Positions 40,497 to 50,853 are shown, numbered from the stretch's first letter. The stretch is DNA of 64,000 bases from Sphingobacteriales bacterium (GCA_947460245.1 CANHGL010000009.1:1-64000), one strand, 5' to 3'. The notes: generated by a model not told the origin, from the letters alone. Numbers and translations: made by a program.

Positions 40497-42053
40497 TTAT
40501 TTTGATTCAAATATAGCAATAGGTACTATCATTTCTTCAATGGAAACGCCTCCGTGTTGAAAAGTATTTCTGTAATAATTTACAAAGTAATTGTAGTTAT
40601 TGGGATAGCAAAAGTAGTAGTCTTCTTTAGCGAAGATATAAGACGAACTTAGGTTGGATTTAGGCAAATACGCTTCTTCCGGATTCTTAATAAAAAAGAC
40701 TTCCTTTTCATTATAATTAAGATTTCTTCCTGATTTATATCTTAAGTTGGTAGTCGTATTTTTATCTCCTACTACCTTAGATGGATTTTGAACGCGTATA
40801 GTTCCATGGTCAGAGGTAATAATAATCCTTACTTTTTTTTCTTTTAATTTCTGTAATGCGTTAAATAATGGTGAATGATCAAACCAAGACATAGTGAGTG
40901 ATCGGTATGCAGCCTCATCGCTGGCCAGTTCTTTTAATACTTCCATTTCTGTTCTTGCATGTGAGAGCATATCTACAAAATTATATACTATCACGTTGAA
41001 TTGGTTATTGAGTAAGTTAAGGATGTTATCTTCTAAAGCCTTTCCTGCCTGATGATTGGTTATCTTGGTATAGCTTGTTTTAAGATTCAGATTAAGTCGT
41101 TTAAACTGCTCTGTGAGAAAGAATTCCTCATTCAGATTCTTCCCAGCATTCTCATCGTCATAAAACCATTTATCTGGATATTTTTTATCGATTTCGGATG
41201 GCATCAGACCGGAAAATATTGCATTCCTGGAGTATTGTGTTGTGGTCGGTAAAATACTGTAGAAACAATCTTCACTTACTTTCCTGAAATCTTCTTTGAT
41301 TAATGTTTCAATCATCTTAAAATGATCATAACGCAAATTATCAACCAATATAAAAAAGGTAACAGCATCATTACTAATATTTGGTATTACTTTGTCTCGG
41401 AATAAAGTATGTGATAGCGTAGGCTTTTCTTTTTTATTGGTATCTTTTAACCATTCTATATAATTTTTTTGTATAAACTTGAAGAATTCTTTATTGGCCT
41501 CGCTTTTCTGCATATCCAATATTTGCTTCATGTCTGTATTATTGGAGTTGTCAAGTTCCAGTTCCCAATAGATTAGTTTTTTATAGAGTTCCTTCCAGGC
41601 TTCAGCATCATTTACTTGGTTCAATTCCATAGAGATGGTTTGAAACTCTTGTCTATATGAGGTCGCTGTTTTTTCAGAAACTAATTTTTTATTTTCAGTA
41701 ATTCTTTTAATGGATAATAAAATCTGATTCGGCTTTACAGGTTTGATCAGGTAGTCTGCAATCTGAGAGCCTATGGCTTCTTCCATAATATTTTCTTCCT
41801 CATTTTTTGTAATCATCACAATGGGAAGATCTTTGTTTATCGCTTTTATTCTTGATAGTGTTTCCAGCCCAGAAATTCCCGGCATATGCTCGTCTAGAAA
41901 AACTAAGTCATAATGGTTGTTTTTACATTTATCTAAAGCATCATGGCCGTTACTTACCGGATCAACAGCATATCCTTTTTGTTCCAGAAATATGATCTGA
42001 GGTTTTAGTAGGTCAATTTCATCATCGGCCCAAAGGATTTTTACGGTTTGCAT
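40497..42053 (-). CDS. porX: PorX-type response regulator with PglZ domain (T9SS regulator)
   Basis: Receiver domain ILWADDEIDLLKPQIIFLEQKGY...DLVFLDEHMPGISGLE; C-terminal PglZ domain (FFILVDNLRYDHFKMIE, IITSDHGTIRV). Confidence 0.93.
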   Translation of the reverse strand: MQTVKILWADDEIDLLKPQIIFLEQKGYAVDPVSNGHDALDKCKNNHYDLVFLDEHMPGISGLETLSRIKAINKDLPIVMITKNEEENIMEEAIGSQIADYLIKPVKPNQILLSIKRITENKKLVSEKTATSYRQEFQTISMELNQVNDAEAWKELYKKLIYWELELDNSNNTDMKQILDMQKSEANKEFFKFIQKNYIEWLKDTNKKEKPTLSHTLFRDKVIPNISNDAVTFFILVDNLRYDHFKMIETLIKEDFRKVSEDCFYSILPTTTQYSRNAIFSGLMPSEIDKKYPDKWFYDDENAGKNLNEEFFLTEQFKRLNLNLKTSYTKITNHQAGKALEDNILNLLNNQFNVIVYNFVDMLSHARTEMEVLKELASDEAAYRSLTMSWFDHSPLFNALQKLKEKKVRIIITSDHGTIRVQNPSKVVGDKNTTTNLRYKSGRNLNYNEKEVFFIKNPEEAYLPKSNLSSSYIFAKEDYYFCYPNNYNYFVNYYRNTFQHGGVSIEEMIVPIAIFESK

Positions 42054-42192
42054 AGATATAGATTATATTCAGGGTTATTACAAATATAGACCATGTAAAT
42101 CTTAATTTTTGTTATCTTTTATTGCATCTTTAGCAGCCTTCAGTATTAATAAAACGCCTATTTTTAGTATTATTGTGGTATAATTATTTGGA

Positions 42193-43380
42193 TTGCTAAA
42201 GCGAAAAATTTTCAATGACCCAGTTTACGGATTTATCTCTATTCCGTATGATATTGTTTTTGATGTTATTGAGCATCCTTATTTTCAACGATTAAGACGC
42301 ATTCAGCAATTGGGTTTAAGTTCCTTGGTTTATCCCGGAGCTACACACTCGAGATTCCATCATTCCTTAGGTGCCATGCATTTAATGTATAGAAGCCTTG
42401 AAGTTTTAAAATCAAAAGGTCATGAGATTACTGAAGACGAATCACAGGCTGCGGTATTGGCGATATTAATGCACGACTTAGGGCATGGTCCTTTTTCACA
42501 TTCTCTGGAAGGTGTTTTATTGGATGGTGTTCATCATGAACATATTTCTATGTCTCTGATGAGCAGCCTACAGGATATTTTTGGTGCACCTATAACAAAG
42601 GCAATTTCAATTTTTACCAATCAATATCCTAAAAAATTCCTACACCAGCTTGTTAGTGGCCAGTTAGATATGGATAGATTGGATTATTTGAACAGAGATT
42701 CATTCTATACTGGTGTTAGTGAGGGGGTAATTGGTTACGATCGTATCATTAATATGTTGGATGTTTATGATGGTAATATTGTTGTGGAAGAAAAAGGTAT
42801 TTATTCAATAGAGAAATTTATTGTTGCTAGAAGGCTGATGTATTGGCAGGTATATTTACATAAAACAGGTCTTGTTGCAGATTTGATGTTGAAGAATGCT
42901 ATTCTGCGTGCTAAAACACTGGATGCAAAATTTCATATAGGAGTTTCAGAGCCCTTGCAATACTTCTTGTTGAATAATATCTCTTCTGATGATTTTACTG
43001 ATAGTCTTAATATTTTTACCATGTTAGATGATCATGACATCATGCAAGCCTTGAAAATATGGATGAGGAGTGAAGATTCTATTTTAAAGACGCTTTCTAC
43101 TGCTATCATTAACAGGAATTTATTTAAGATGGAATTTCTCACAGAACAACAGGTATTAGAAAAATATAAGTTGATGGAAGATAAATATAATAGTGTTGAG
43201 CTTCAGTTTCTCGTTTTGAAAGGTGTTGCCCAGAATAATGCCTATAATCCGGAGAAGGATAATATCTATATCAGATTTAAGGATGGCAGTATAAAAGAGA
43301 TTACAGATATCACTGAGCAGTGGAATATCCGCTCACTTACTAATCCGGTAATCAGGCATTATATTGCTTACCAAAAATAG
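42193..43380 (+). CDS. HD domain-containing protein (dNTPase/SAMHD1-like), TTG start
   Basis: FQRLRRIQQLGLSSLVYPGATHSRFHHSLG, ILMHDLGHGPFSHSLE, VSGQLDMDRLDYLNRDS. Confidence 0.9.
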   Translation: MLKRKIFNDPVYGFISIPYDIVFDVIEHPYFQRLRRIQQLGLSSLVYPGATHSRFHHSLGAMHLMYRSLEVLKSKGHEITEDESQAAVLAILMHDLGHGPFSHSLEGVLLDGVHHEHISMSLMSSLQDIFGAPITKAISIFTNQYPKKFLHQLVSGQLDMDRLDYLNRDSFYTGVSEGVIGYDRIINMLDVYDGNIVVEEKGIYSIEKFIVARRLMYWQVYLHKTGLVADLMLKNAILRAKTLDAKFHIGVSEPLQYFLLNNISSDDFTDSLNIFTMLDDHDIMQALKIWMRSEDSILKTLSTAIINRNLFKMEFLTEQQVLEKYKLMEDKYNSVELQFLVLKGVAQNNAYNPEKDNIYIRFKDGSIKEITDITEQWNIRSLTNPVIRHYIAYQK

Positions 43381-43389
43381 TTTTAGGAA

Positions 43390-44355
43390 ATGACTCTTAA
43401 AGAAATAGCAGATAAAATTCATGGTAAGATTGTGGGTGATGAATTCCATAATGTGATTTTTCCTGCAAAAATTGAAGAGGCTAATCAGGATAACATTACA
43501 TTTCTTAGTAATGAAAAATATATCCCTTTTTTAAATCAAACACAGGCTGGTGCCATAGTAATTTCAGATAATTTATATCTATCGCTTTCCGGTAAATATA
43601 ATTTTAATTGGCTGGTGGTTGATGATGCGTATTCAGCATTTTCAATAGTATTATCCCTATTTCAACTTCAACATAACGATACATCTACAGCCCCAAATTA
43701 TACTATTGGTTTTAATACTAAAATATATCCCAATGTTTATATTGGGGATAAAGTTAGTTTAGGTAATAATTGTATTATTTACCCTAATGTTACCATCTAT
43801 AACGATTGTATAATTGGAAATAATTGCATCCTGCATTCAGGCGCAGTCATCGGATCTGATGGCTTTGGCTTTGCACCGGATAAAGACGGAACTTTTAAGA
43901 AAATCCCTCAGTTAGGCAATGTTATTATTGAGGATGATTGCGAGATTGGTGCCAATACGTGCATTGATCGTGCTACTTTGGGTTCTACTATAATTCGTAA
44001 GGGTGTTAAATTGGATAATCTAATACAGGTTGCTCATAATGTTGAAATTGGTGAGCATACGGTTATAGCTGCTCAAACCGGTATATCGGGTAGTACAAAA
44101 ATAGGGCATCATAATATGATTGGGGGACAGGTAGGCTTTGTTGGTCATATAGCTGTTGCGCCATTTACCAAAATTAATGCTCAAAGTGCCGTTGCTCAAC
44201 ATGTAAAGAAGGAAGGTTTAGTGTTATCAGGTACGCCTGCTATTGATATAAAACAGCATTTTAAGGCTACTGTTGTTTATAAGCATCTTCCTGAATTAGA
44301 GCAGAGAATCAGAGACTTAGAGCAGGCTTTAAATAATCTCAGAAATGGTGCATAG
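43390..44355 (+). CDS. lpxD: UDP-3-O-(3-hydroxymyristoyl)glucosamine N-acyltransferase LpxD
   Basis: N-terminal LpxD domain plus left-handed beta-helix hexapeptides; [52 protein letters not shown]. Confidence 0.96.
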   Translation: MTLKEIADKIHGKIVGDEFHNVIFPAKIEEANQDNITFLSNEKYIPFLNQTQAGAIVISDNLYLSLSGKYNFNWLVVDDAYSAFSIVLSLFQLQHNDTSTAPNYTIGFNTKIYPNVYIGDKVSLGNNCIIYPNVTIYNDCIIGNNCILHSGAVIGSDGFGFAPDKDGTFKKIPQLGNVIIEDDCEIGANTCIDRATLGSTIIRKGVKLDNLIQVAHNVEIGEHTVIAAQTGISGSTKIGHHNMIGGQVGFVGHIAVAPFTKINAQSAVAQHVKKEGLVLSGTPAIDIKQHFKATVVYKHLPELEQRIRDLEQALNNLRNGA

Positions 44356-44369
44356 CTACCAAATCCTTC

Positions 44370-44387
44370 AATATTTGATTATCTTTG
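44370..44387 (+). promoter_or_regulatory. Candidate promoter core (TATCTTTG) upstream of lpxC/fabZ
   Basis: AATATTTGATTATCTTTG contains TAnnTTTG and matches the SRP RNA promoter core at 17 of 18 positions; no clear -33 TTTG. Confidence 0.45.
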
Positions 44388-44427
44388 CAAGGCTATAAAT
44401 ATTTTTTTTATTTTTTAATTTGATCTA

Positions 44428-45816
44428 TTGCCTTTCCAACAGACCATAGCTAAACCAATCAGTATTTCTGGCAAAGGGTTGCATACCGGCTTGCAGTGTA
44501 TAGTTACACTAAAACCTTCAATAGAAAATACAGGTATTGTTTTTAAACGTATGGATTTGGAGGGACACCCTGAAATTCCTGCAGATTGTGATTTAGTAGT
44601 GGATGTACAGAGAGGAACTTCTATAGAAAGGTATGGCCTAAGAGTGTCTACCGTTGAGCATCTCATGGCTGCACTTGCAGGTTGCGAAATAGATAATCTT
44701 ATTGTTGAGTTAGATACACAGGAAATTCCGATACTCGATGGTAGTGCATTTCCATTTGTACAACTTATTGAGCAGGCAGGTATAGTTCAACAATCAGTTA
44801 AGCGTGCATATTTTCATTTAGAGGAGACGGTACGTTTTTATGATGATGAAAAAGATGCAGAATATCTTGCTGTTCCTTATGACAAGTTTTCGGTAACTAC
44901 ACTTATTGATTTCAATTCTGAGGTTATTGGCAAGCAATACGCTGAACTTAAAGAAATAAAGGATTTTGTAGCTGAACTTTCTACATCCAGAACTTTCTGC
45001 TTCTTACATGAAGTGGAGCAGTTGTATAATCATGGTTTGATCAAAGGTGGAGATTTAAATAATGCCATCGTAATCGCTGAAAAACAGATCAATGAAGAAA
45101 GTGCAAAGACTATCGCAGAAATTTTTCAGCAAGATGTTACTACTATCCCGAAAAGAGGTATTGTTAATAATATACAGCTTCGGTATCCCAATGAAATGGC
45201 AAGGCATAAATTATTGGATATAGTAGGTGATTTGGCTCTGATTGGTATTCCACTCAAAGCTAAAATTTTCGCAACTAAACCGGGGCATGCCTCCAATGTT
45301 GCATTTGCCAAGCTTTTAAAGCAACGTGTTATTGAGTTTAAAAAAATTAAAGAGATTCCTAAGCCGGAAGATTATGCATCTGTAGTTTATGAATTGAACG
45401 ATATTAAAAAAATTCTACCCCATCGTGAGCCTTTCCTTTTCTTGGATAAGGTGCTTGAGATTACTTCTACATCTGTTACAGGATTAAAAAATGTGACTTC
45501 TAATGAAGATTATTTTAAAGGACATTTTCCTAATAATCCTATTATGCCGGGTGTGTTACAGATAGAAACTATGGCACAAACAGGAGGTATTCTGGCTTTG
45601 CATAATTTAGAACATCCAGAGCAATATCTTACTTATTTCTCAAAAATTGATAATGCCAAATTTTATCATCCTGTTGTTCCGGGGGATTCTATGGTGATAA
45701 AAATGTGTTTGAATCATCCTATTAAATTAGGTGTCGTCTCCATGCATGGAGTTATCTATGTTCGTAATCAAATGGTTTGCGAAGCTGATCTAACTGCTAA
45801 AATAATTCAATCTTGA
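44428..45816 (+). CDS. lpxC/fabZ: Bifunctional UDP-3-O-acyl-N-acetylglucosamine deacetylase / 3-hydroxyacyl-ACP dehydratase (LpxC-FabZ), TTG start
   Basis: LpxC motifs (TVEHLMAALAGCEIDNLIVELD, IPILDGSAFPFV) fused to FabZ (ILPHREPFLFLDKV, GHFPNNPIMPGVLQIE). Confidence 0.96.
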   Translation: MPFQQTIAKPISISGKGLHTGLQCIVTLKPSIENTGIVFKRMDLEGHPEIPADCDLVVDVQRGTSIERYGLRVSTVEHLMAALAGCEIDNLIVELDTQEIPILDGSAFPFVQLIEQAGIVQQSVKRAYFHLEETVRFYDDEKDAEYLAVPYDKFSVTTLIDFNSEVIGKQYAELKEIKDFVAELSTSRTFCFLHEVEQLYNHGLIKGGDLNNAIVIAEKQINEESAKTIAEIFQQDVTTIPKRGIVNNIQLRYPNEMARHKLLDIVGDLALIGIPLKAKIFATKPGHASNVAFAKLLKQRVIEFKKIKEIPKPEDYASVVYELNDIKKILPHREPFLFLDKVLEITSTSVTGLKNVTSNEDYFKGHFPNNPIMPGVLQIETMAQTGGILALHNLEHPEQYLTYFSKIDNAKFYHPVVPGDSMVIKMCLNHPIKLGVVSMHGVIYVRNQMVCEADLTAKIIQS

Positions 45817-46583
45817 ATAATTTCATTCATCCCAATGCACAACTTGGTAACCATGTAATAGTAGAACATTTCACTACTATTTATGATGATGTAATCATTG
45901 GTAATAATACATGGATAGGTCCAAACGTCACTATATTTCCAGGTTCTCGTATAGGTAGCGATTGTAAGGTTTTTCCGGGAGCAGTAATAGGTGCTATTCC
46001 TCAGGATTTAAAATTTATAGGAGAATATTCTACAGTAGAAATTGGAGACCGCGTATTGATACGTGAGTGTGCTACTATTAACAGAGGCACCTCAGTTTCC
46101 GGTACAACCCGTGTCGGCAATGATACTATGTTGATGGCTTATGTTCACGTTGCGCATGATTGTATTATTGGTCAACATTGTATACTCGCTAATTCCACTA
46201 ATCTCGCCGGTCATGTTACCATAGAAGATTACGCATACTTTGGAGGCATGAGTGGTGCGCACCAATTTACAAAAATTGGAAAGCACTCCTTTATCTCTGG
46301 TGGAAGTATGATAGGGAAGGATGTGCCTCCTTTTTGTTTGGTGATGCGAAATCCTGCTCAGTATGCAGGTATCAATTCAGTAGGATTAAAGCGTAATAAT
46401 TTTACTTTAGAAGAAATACATATGATTCAGGATATCTATCGTTTGATATTCGGAAATAATGGATTGAATACTTCTCAGGCATTGAAGAAGATTGAAGAAG
46501 AGATTTCAACATCACCACTAAGAGATTATATACTTGACTTCGTGAAATCATCAGAGCGCGGAATTATTAAAGGCATTGATTAA
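45813..46583 (+). CDS. lpxA: Acyl-ACP--UDP-N-acetylglucosamine O-acyltransferase LpxA, TTG start
   Basis: Hexapeptide repeats, VHVAHDCIIGQHCILANSTNLAGHVTIEDYAYFGGMSGAHQF; TTGA overlap with lpxC/fabZ stop. Confidence 0.96.
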   Translation: MNNFIHPNAQLGNHVIVEHFTTIYDDVIIGNNTWIGPNVTIFPGSRIGSDCKVFPGAVIGAIPQDLKFIGEYSTVEIGDRVLIRECATINRGTSVSGTTRVGNDTMLMAYVHVAHDCIIGQHCILANSTNLAGHVTIEDYAYFGGMSGAHQFTKIGKHSFISGGSMIGKDVPPFCLVMRNPAQYAGINSVGLKRNNFTLEEIHMIQDIYRLIFGNNGLNTSQALKKIEEEISTSPLRDYILDFVKSSERGIIKGID

Positions 46584-46607
46584 GCGGCTTACTTTAAAAT
46601 TCTATCA

Positions 46608-47228
46608 TTGGTTATTAAGCTTGAAAATATAAGTAAACGTTATGGGTTCGAATGGATCTTTAAACAAGTAAACTATCAGTTTGAAGGTGGTGAAAAGTAT
46701 GCCATTGTTGGTCCTAATGGAAGTGGGAAATCTACCCTGTTAAAGGTTATATCAGGTGGCTTAATGCCCACTTCAGGCAATATAAAGTATGGTGTTTTAC
46801 ATAAGCGAGATATAGATGCAATTGATGTTGCAGAATATATTTCTTTTGCCGCGCCATACATTTCGCTAATAGAAGAGTTCACTTTAGAGGAATTTTATGA
46901 CTTTCATGCCTCTTTTAAAAAAATGATGATTCCAACAAGAGAGGATTTCTTATCAATTGCCCAATTGTTGCCACATCGCAAAAAATACATAAAAAATTTC
47001 TCCTCAGGAATGCGTCAGCGACTTAAATTATCTGTGGCTATATTGACAGCCTCTGATGTTCTGTTATTGGATGAGCCTACTTCTAATTTTGACTCCTCGG
47101 CTATTGATTGGTATTTAAATATGGTAGAGGAATATACCAAAGACAAATTGGTGATTATTGGCTCTAACCAGGAACATGAGTATGGCTTTATACAAAAGAG
47201 GCTATCTGTAGCTGACTATAAAAGTTAG
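46608..47228 (+). CDS. ABC transporter ATP-binding protein, TTG start
   Basis: Walker A VGPNGSGKSTLLK, signature FSSGMRQRLKLSVA, Walker B VLLLDEPTSNFD. Confidence 0.9.
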   Translation: MVIKLENISKRYGFEWIFKQVNYQFEGGEKYAIVGPNGSGKSTLLKVISGGLMPTSGNIKYGVLHKRDIDAIDVAEYISFAAPYISLIEEFTLEEFYDFHASFKKMMIPTREDFLSIAQLLPHRKKYIKNFSSGMRQRLKLSVAILTASDVLLLDEPTSNFDSSAIDWYLNMVEEYTKDKLVIIGSNQEHEYGFIQKRLSVADYKS

Positions 47229-47232
47229 TATT

Positions 47233-49869
47233 CTAAAGTTTACTTAAAGAATGCTGTAGCGTGTTCAATTTTGATTGACCATCTGCAAGTTTTTTGCGTT
47301 CATTTGCTATAATTTCAGGCTTTGCATTTTGTGCAAATCTTTCATTATTTAATTTTTTCTCTACGCTTTCTATAAAACCTTTGTAATATTCTATTTCTTC
47401 TAATATCTTATTCTTTTCAGTATCTATATCTACTTGAATACCGGTTTCGATATAGAGCTGGTCGGTTTGAATTAGAATACTTGTAGCATCATTTATATCC
47501 TTATCTGTATATTCTAAAGCATGTGTATTTGCCATTTTTTGTATAGCGATTGCAAACTTATGGTAGATAGAAGGATTCTTAGTTTGTATGTATACTTTTA
47601 ATGTCTGTTTAGGGGAAAGACCGTTTTTATTTCTTGTGTCTCTAATAGCAGAAATGACTGCTTTAATTTTTTCTCCTTCTTCAATGATTTCAGAATTATA
47701 AAGAGCTGTCTCAGGATATGCTGATATGCAGATGTCGGTATTTTCATCCCTTTCTTTTAATTGATGAAAGATCTCTTCTGATATAAAGGGCATAAATGGG
47801 TGAAGCAACTTTAGTAGCTCTTCAAAATAGCTTATCGTTTTTTGATATGTTTGCTTATCAATCGGATCACCATACGGTGGTTTTACAAACTCGAGATACC
47901 AAGAGCAATAATCATCCCAAATAAACTTATAGATATCCATCAAAGCCTCAGACAAGCGATATTCCTTGTAAGATTTCTCGAGGTTTTCTTTTAATAATTC
48001 CAGTTTATTTTCAAACCAGATAAATATTACTTCATTATTGTTTTCTCCTTCAGCGGTTATTTCCCAACCTTTAATCAATCGTAATGCATTCCATATCTTA
48101 TTGGTGAAGTTTCTACCTTGCTCACATAGTTTTTCGTCAAACAATAAATCATTACCGGCTGGAGAAGAGAATAACATTCCTGTTCTCACGCCATCAGCAG
48201 AATACTTCGCAATTAGGTCGAGTGGATCTGGAGAGTTGCCTAAAGATTTAGACATCTTACGACCTTGCTTGTCACGAACAATTCCGGTTAGGTATACATT
48301 GGAAAATGGTTTCTCCTTTCTGTATTCATATCCGGCTATTATCATTCTTGCCACCCAGAAGAATAATATTTCTGGTGCAGTTATAAGATCGTTGGTAGGG
48401 TAGTAGTAGTTTATATCTTTTCCATCAGGCTCTTTAAATCCGTCAAATACCGCAATCGGCCATAACCAGGAAGAGAACCAAGTATCCAAAACATCTTCAT
48501 CTTGTTTTAAAGTAGATAAGCTGGCAGAAAGATTTGGAAATTTTTCTTGATAGACAGTCAATGCTTCTTCTCGTGTTTTAGCTACGACTACATTGCCTTT
48601 TTCATCATACCATGCAGGAATACGATGTCCCCACCATAGCTGTCTGGAAATACACCAATCGTGTACATTCTCCATCCAGTGTCGGTATGTGTTTTTGAAT
48701 TTATCCGGAATGAGACGGATATTATCATTCATTACATTTTGCAAGGCTGGTTTGGATAGTTCATCCATTTTCAAGAACCATTGCATCGAGAGTTTAGGTT
48801 CAATAACTGCATCTGTACGTTCAGAGTAGCCAACCTTGTTTTTAATCTCTTCTACCTTTATCAGATTTCCTTTCTCTTCCAGCTCTAGTGCAATTTTTTT
48901 TCTAACAGTAAACCTGTCTTCGCCAATATATAATAGTGCTTTTTCGTTTAATGTACCGTCATCATTCAGAATATCTATAACTTCCAGATTATGCTTGATG
49001 CCAAGATGATAGTCATTGATATCGTGGGCAGGAGTAACTTTTAATGCCCCTGTTCCAAATTCCTTATCTACGTATTCGTCAAAAATAATTGGGATTACGC
49101 GATTAATTAATGGAACTATTGCGTGTTTGCCTTTTAGATGGGCATATCTTTCATCTTCCGGATGCACACAAATTGCAGTATCACCCAGAATAGTTTCTGG
49201 GCGTGTTGTAGATATCGTTATAAAGTCTTCTGCAGTAGATGTTGCGCTATCGGCAATATTATACTGAACATAGTATAATTTAGAGTTAACTTCTTTATGA
49301 ATAACTTCTTCATCAGAGACAGCGGTTAATCCTTTAGGATCCCAGTTGACCATTCGTACGCCCCGATAAATTTTACCTTTTTTATACAGGTCTATAAATA
49401 CTTCGATTACAGCAGCACTGAGGTCTTCTTCCATTGTAAAACGCGTTCTATCCCAATCACACGAAGCACCCAATTTCTCGAGTTGTTTTAGAATGATACC
49501 ACCGTATTTCTCTTTCCATTCCCAGGCATATTTTAGAAATTCCTCTCTGCTGAGGTCTTTTTTATTAATTCCTCTTTCCTTCAATAGATTAACCACCTTT
49601 GCTTCAGTAGCTATTGATGCGTGATCTGTTCCAGGCACCCAGCATGCATTTTTACCCTGCATTCTCGCCTTTCTGATTAATACATCCTGGATGGTGTTAT
49701 TGAGCATATGCCCCATATGTAATACGCCGGTAACGTTCGGCGGTGGAATAACGATAGTATAGGGTTCCCGTTCATCCGGAGTAGATTTGAAATATTTTTT
49801 GTCAAGCCAATGCTTGTACCATTTCTCTTCAATAGTAATATGATCTAAAATCTTTGGAAGTTCTGCCAT
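47233..49869 (-). CDS. valS: Valyl-tRNA synthetase
   Basis: HIGH-like HMGHMLNNTIQD, GTDHASIATEAKV, KMSKSLGNSPDPLDLI; C-terminal coiled coil. Confidence 0.97.
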   Translation of the reverse strand: MAELPKILDHITIEEKWYKHWLDKKYFKSTPDEREPYTIVIPPPNVTGVLHMGHMLNNTIQDVLIRKARMQGKNACWVPGTDHASIATEAKVVNLLKERGINKKDLSREEFLKYAWEWKEKYGGIILKQLEKLGASCDWDRTRFTMEEDLSAAVIEVFIDLYKKGKIYRGVRMVNWDPKGLTAVSDEEVIHKEVNSKLYYVQYNIADSATSTAEDFITISTTRPETILGDTAICVHPEDERYAHLKGKHAIVPLINRVIPIIFDEYVDKEFGTGALKVTPAHDINDYHLGIKHNLEVIDILNDDGTLNEKALLYIGEDRFTVRKKIALELEEKGNLIKVEEIKNKVGYSERTDAVIEPKLSMQWFLKMDELSKPALQNVMNDNIRLIPDKFKNTYRHWMENVHDWCISRQLWWGHRIPAWYDEKGNVVVAKTREEALTVYQEKFPNLSASLSTLKQDEDVLDTWFSSWLWPIAVFDGFKEPDGKDINYYYPTNDLITAPEILFFWVARMIIAGYEYRKEKPFSNVYLTGIVRDKQGRKMSKSLGNSPDPLDLIAKYSADGVRTGMLFSSPAGNDLLFDEKLCEQGRNFTNKIWNALRLIKGWEITAEGENNNEVIFIWFENKLELLKENLEKSYKEYRLSEALMDIYKFIWDDYCSWYLEFVKPPYGDPIDKQTYQKTISYFEELLKLLHPFMPFISEEIFHQLKERDENTDICISAYPETALYNSEIIEEGEKIKAVISAIRDTRNKNGLSPKQTLKVYIQTKNPSIYHKFAIAIQKMANTHALEYTDKDINDATSILIQTDQLYIETGIQVDIDTEKNKILEEIEYYKGFIESVEKKLNNERFAQNAKPEIIANERKKLADGQSKLNTLQHSLSKL

Positions 49870-49936
49870 AATTCAGCGTTATCTGTTTTGTACAGCTTGC
49901 TAAAATACAAAATACAAGACGATTTATTGTTAATTA

Positions 49937-50842
49937 TCAATTATCAATGGATATTGGCTCGACGGTATAACCCTCTTTTCTGAGGAGTTGTATAAGCCCA
50001 TCTTTACCTCCCAGGTGTCCGGCTCCAACAGCGATAAAACATGTCTTACTATTTATTAATGCCTTAACCTTAGGAATCCAATTGGTATTTCTGTTTTTGA
50101 TAAGATTATCTGTCTGAGTTATATCTTCCTCGTCTTCAAATGATTTCATCAATGCATTTAGATCCTGGTTTCTATAATCTTTAATAAGTTGATCTAATTT
50201 TTGAGTTTCGGAAGTATAATTTTTAATAGTTTCCACCATGCTTTTTAGCTGACTTTCTATTGGTATTCCTTCCAGGAATTTTAGCTGCTCTTCAAAAGTT
50301 TCTAATCCAACTATAGAGATGGTATTGTTTTGTGCAATTTTAGTAAGGTTTTCTTCATAGGATTCCTTGGCATCATGCATGTAACGAAAAAAGATAAGCT
50401 GTTCCAGGTAAAATGGTTTAAGCTTGCAATAGGCTATATCAAAGGTGTAAGGTTTTATGCCAATAGAATCAACCATAAATGTTCTTAGAATTACAAAGTC
50501 ACTATCGCTCATGAAATCTTTTACTGATTTACTGGAGTCCAGTAAGCTGAGTTTAGTTACAGCTGATACATCAATATTATTGATATCCATTTCCATCACC
50601 AATGCCTTGGATTTTTCGAGTTTTTTTTGAGTATTCTTTCCCAGGTGATAGCTGTCTGCATTGATGATGTGTATGGTTCCAAAAAGATAAGATGGTTGTG
50701 CCAGGTCGTTTCCTGAAATTTGCCAAAGTAATGAGTTCTCTGTTTTTAAGGGAGTATCTAACACTATTTGATTTTCAGTATTTTTAGGCGGTCTGAAACC
50801 AAAAAATAGACAGAGTACTGTAGTATAAAGTATATATTTCAT
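49937..50842 (-). CDS. TraB/GumN family protein (start refined to MKYILYTT)
   Basis: NSLLWQISGNDLAQPSYLFGTIHIINAD, FIAVGAGHLGGKDGLIQLLRKEGY. Confidence 0.88.
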   Translation of the reverse strand: MKYILYTTVLCLFFGFRPPKNTENQIVLDTPLKTENSLLWQISGNDLAQPSYLFGTIHIINADSYHLGKNTQKKLEKSKALVMEMDINNIDVSAVTKLSLLDSSKSVKDFMSDSDFVILRTFMVDSIGIKPYTFDIAYCKLKPFYLEQLIFFRYMHDAKESYEENLTKIAQNNTISIVGLETFEEQLKFLEGIPIESQLKSMVETIKNYTSETQKLDQLIKDYRNQDLNALMKSFEDEEDITQTDNLIKNRNTNWIPKVKALINSKTCFIAVGAGHLGGKDGLIQLLRKEGYTVEPISIDN

Positions 50843-50853
50843 GCTATAAAAAT

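Noticed and set aside
40497-42053. PglZ domain as evidence of a BREX phage-defence locus
   Set aside because: The PglZ domain is fused to an N-terminal receiver domain, the PorX architecture, and no BrxA/B/C, PglX or BrxL neighbours are present.
48038-48403. 121-aa plus-strand ORF antisense to valS
   Set aside because: Fully inside a strongly conserved gene in the opposite frame; low-complexity composition and no recognisable domain.
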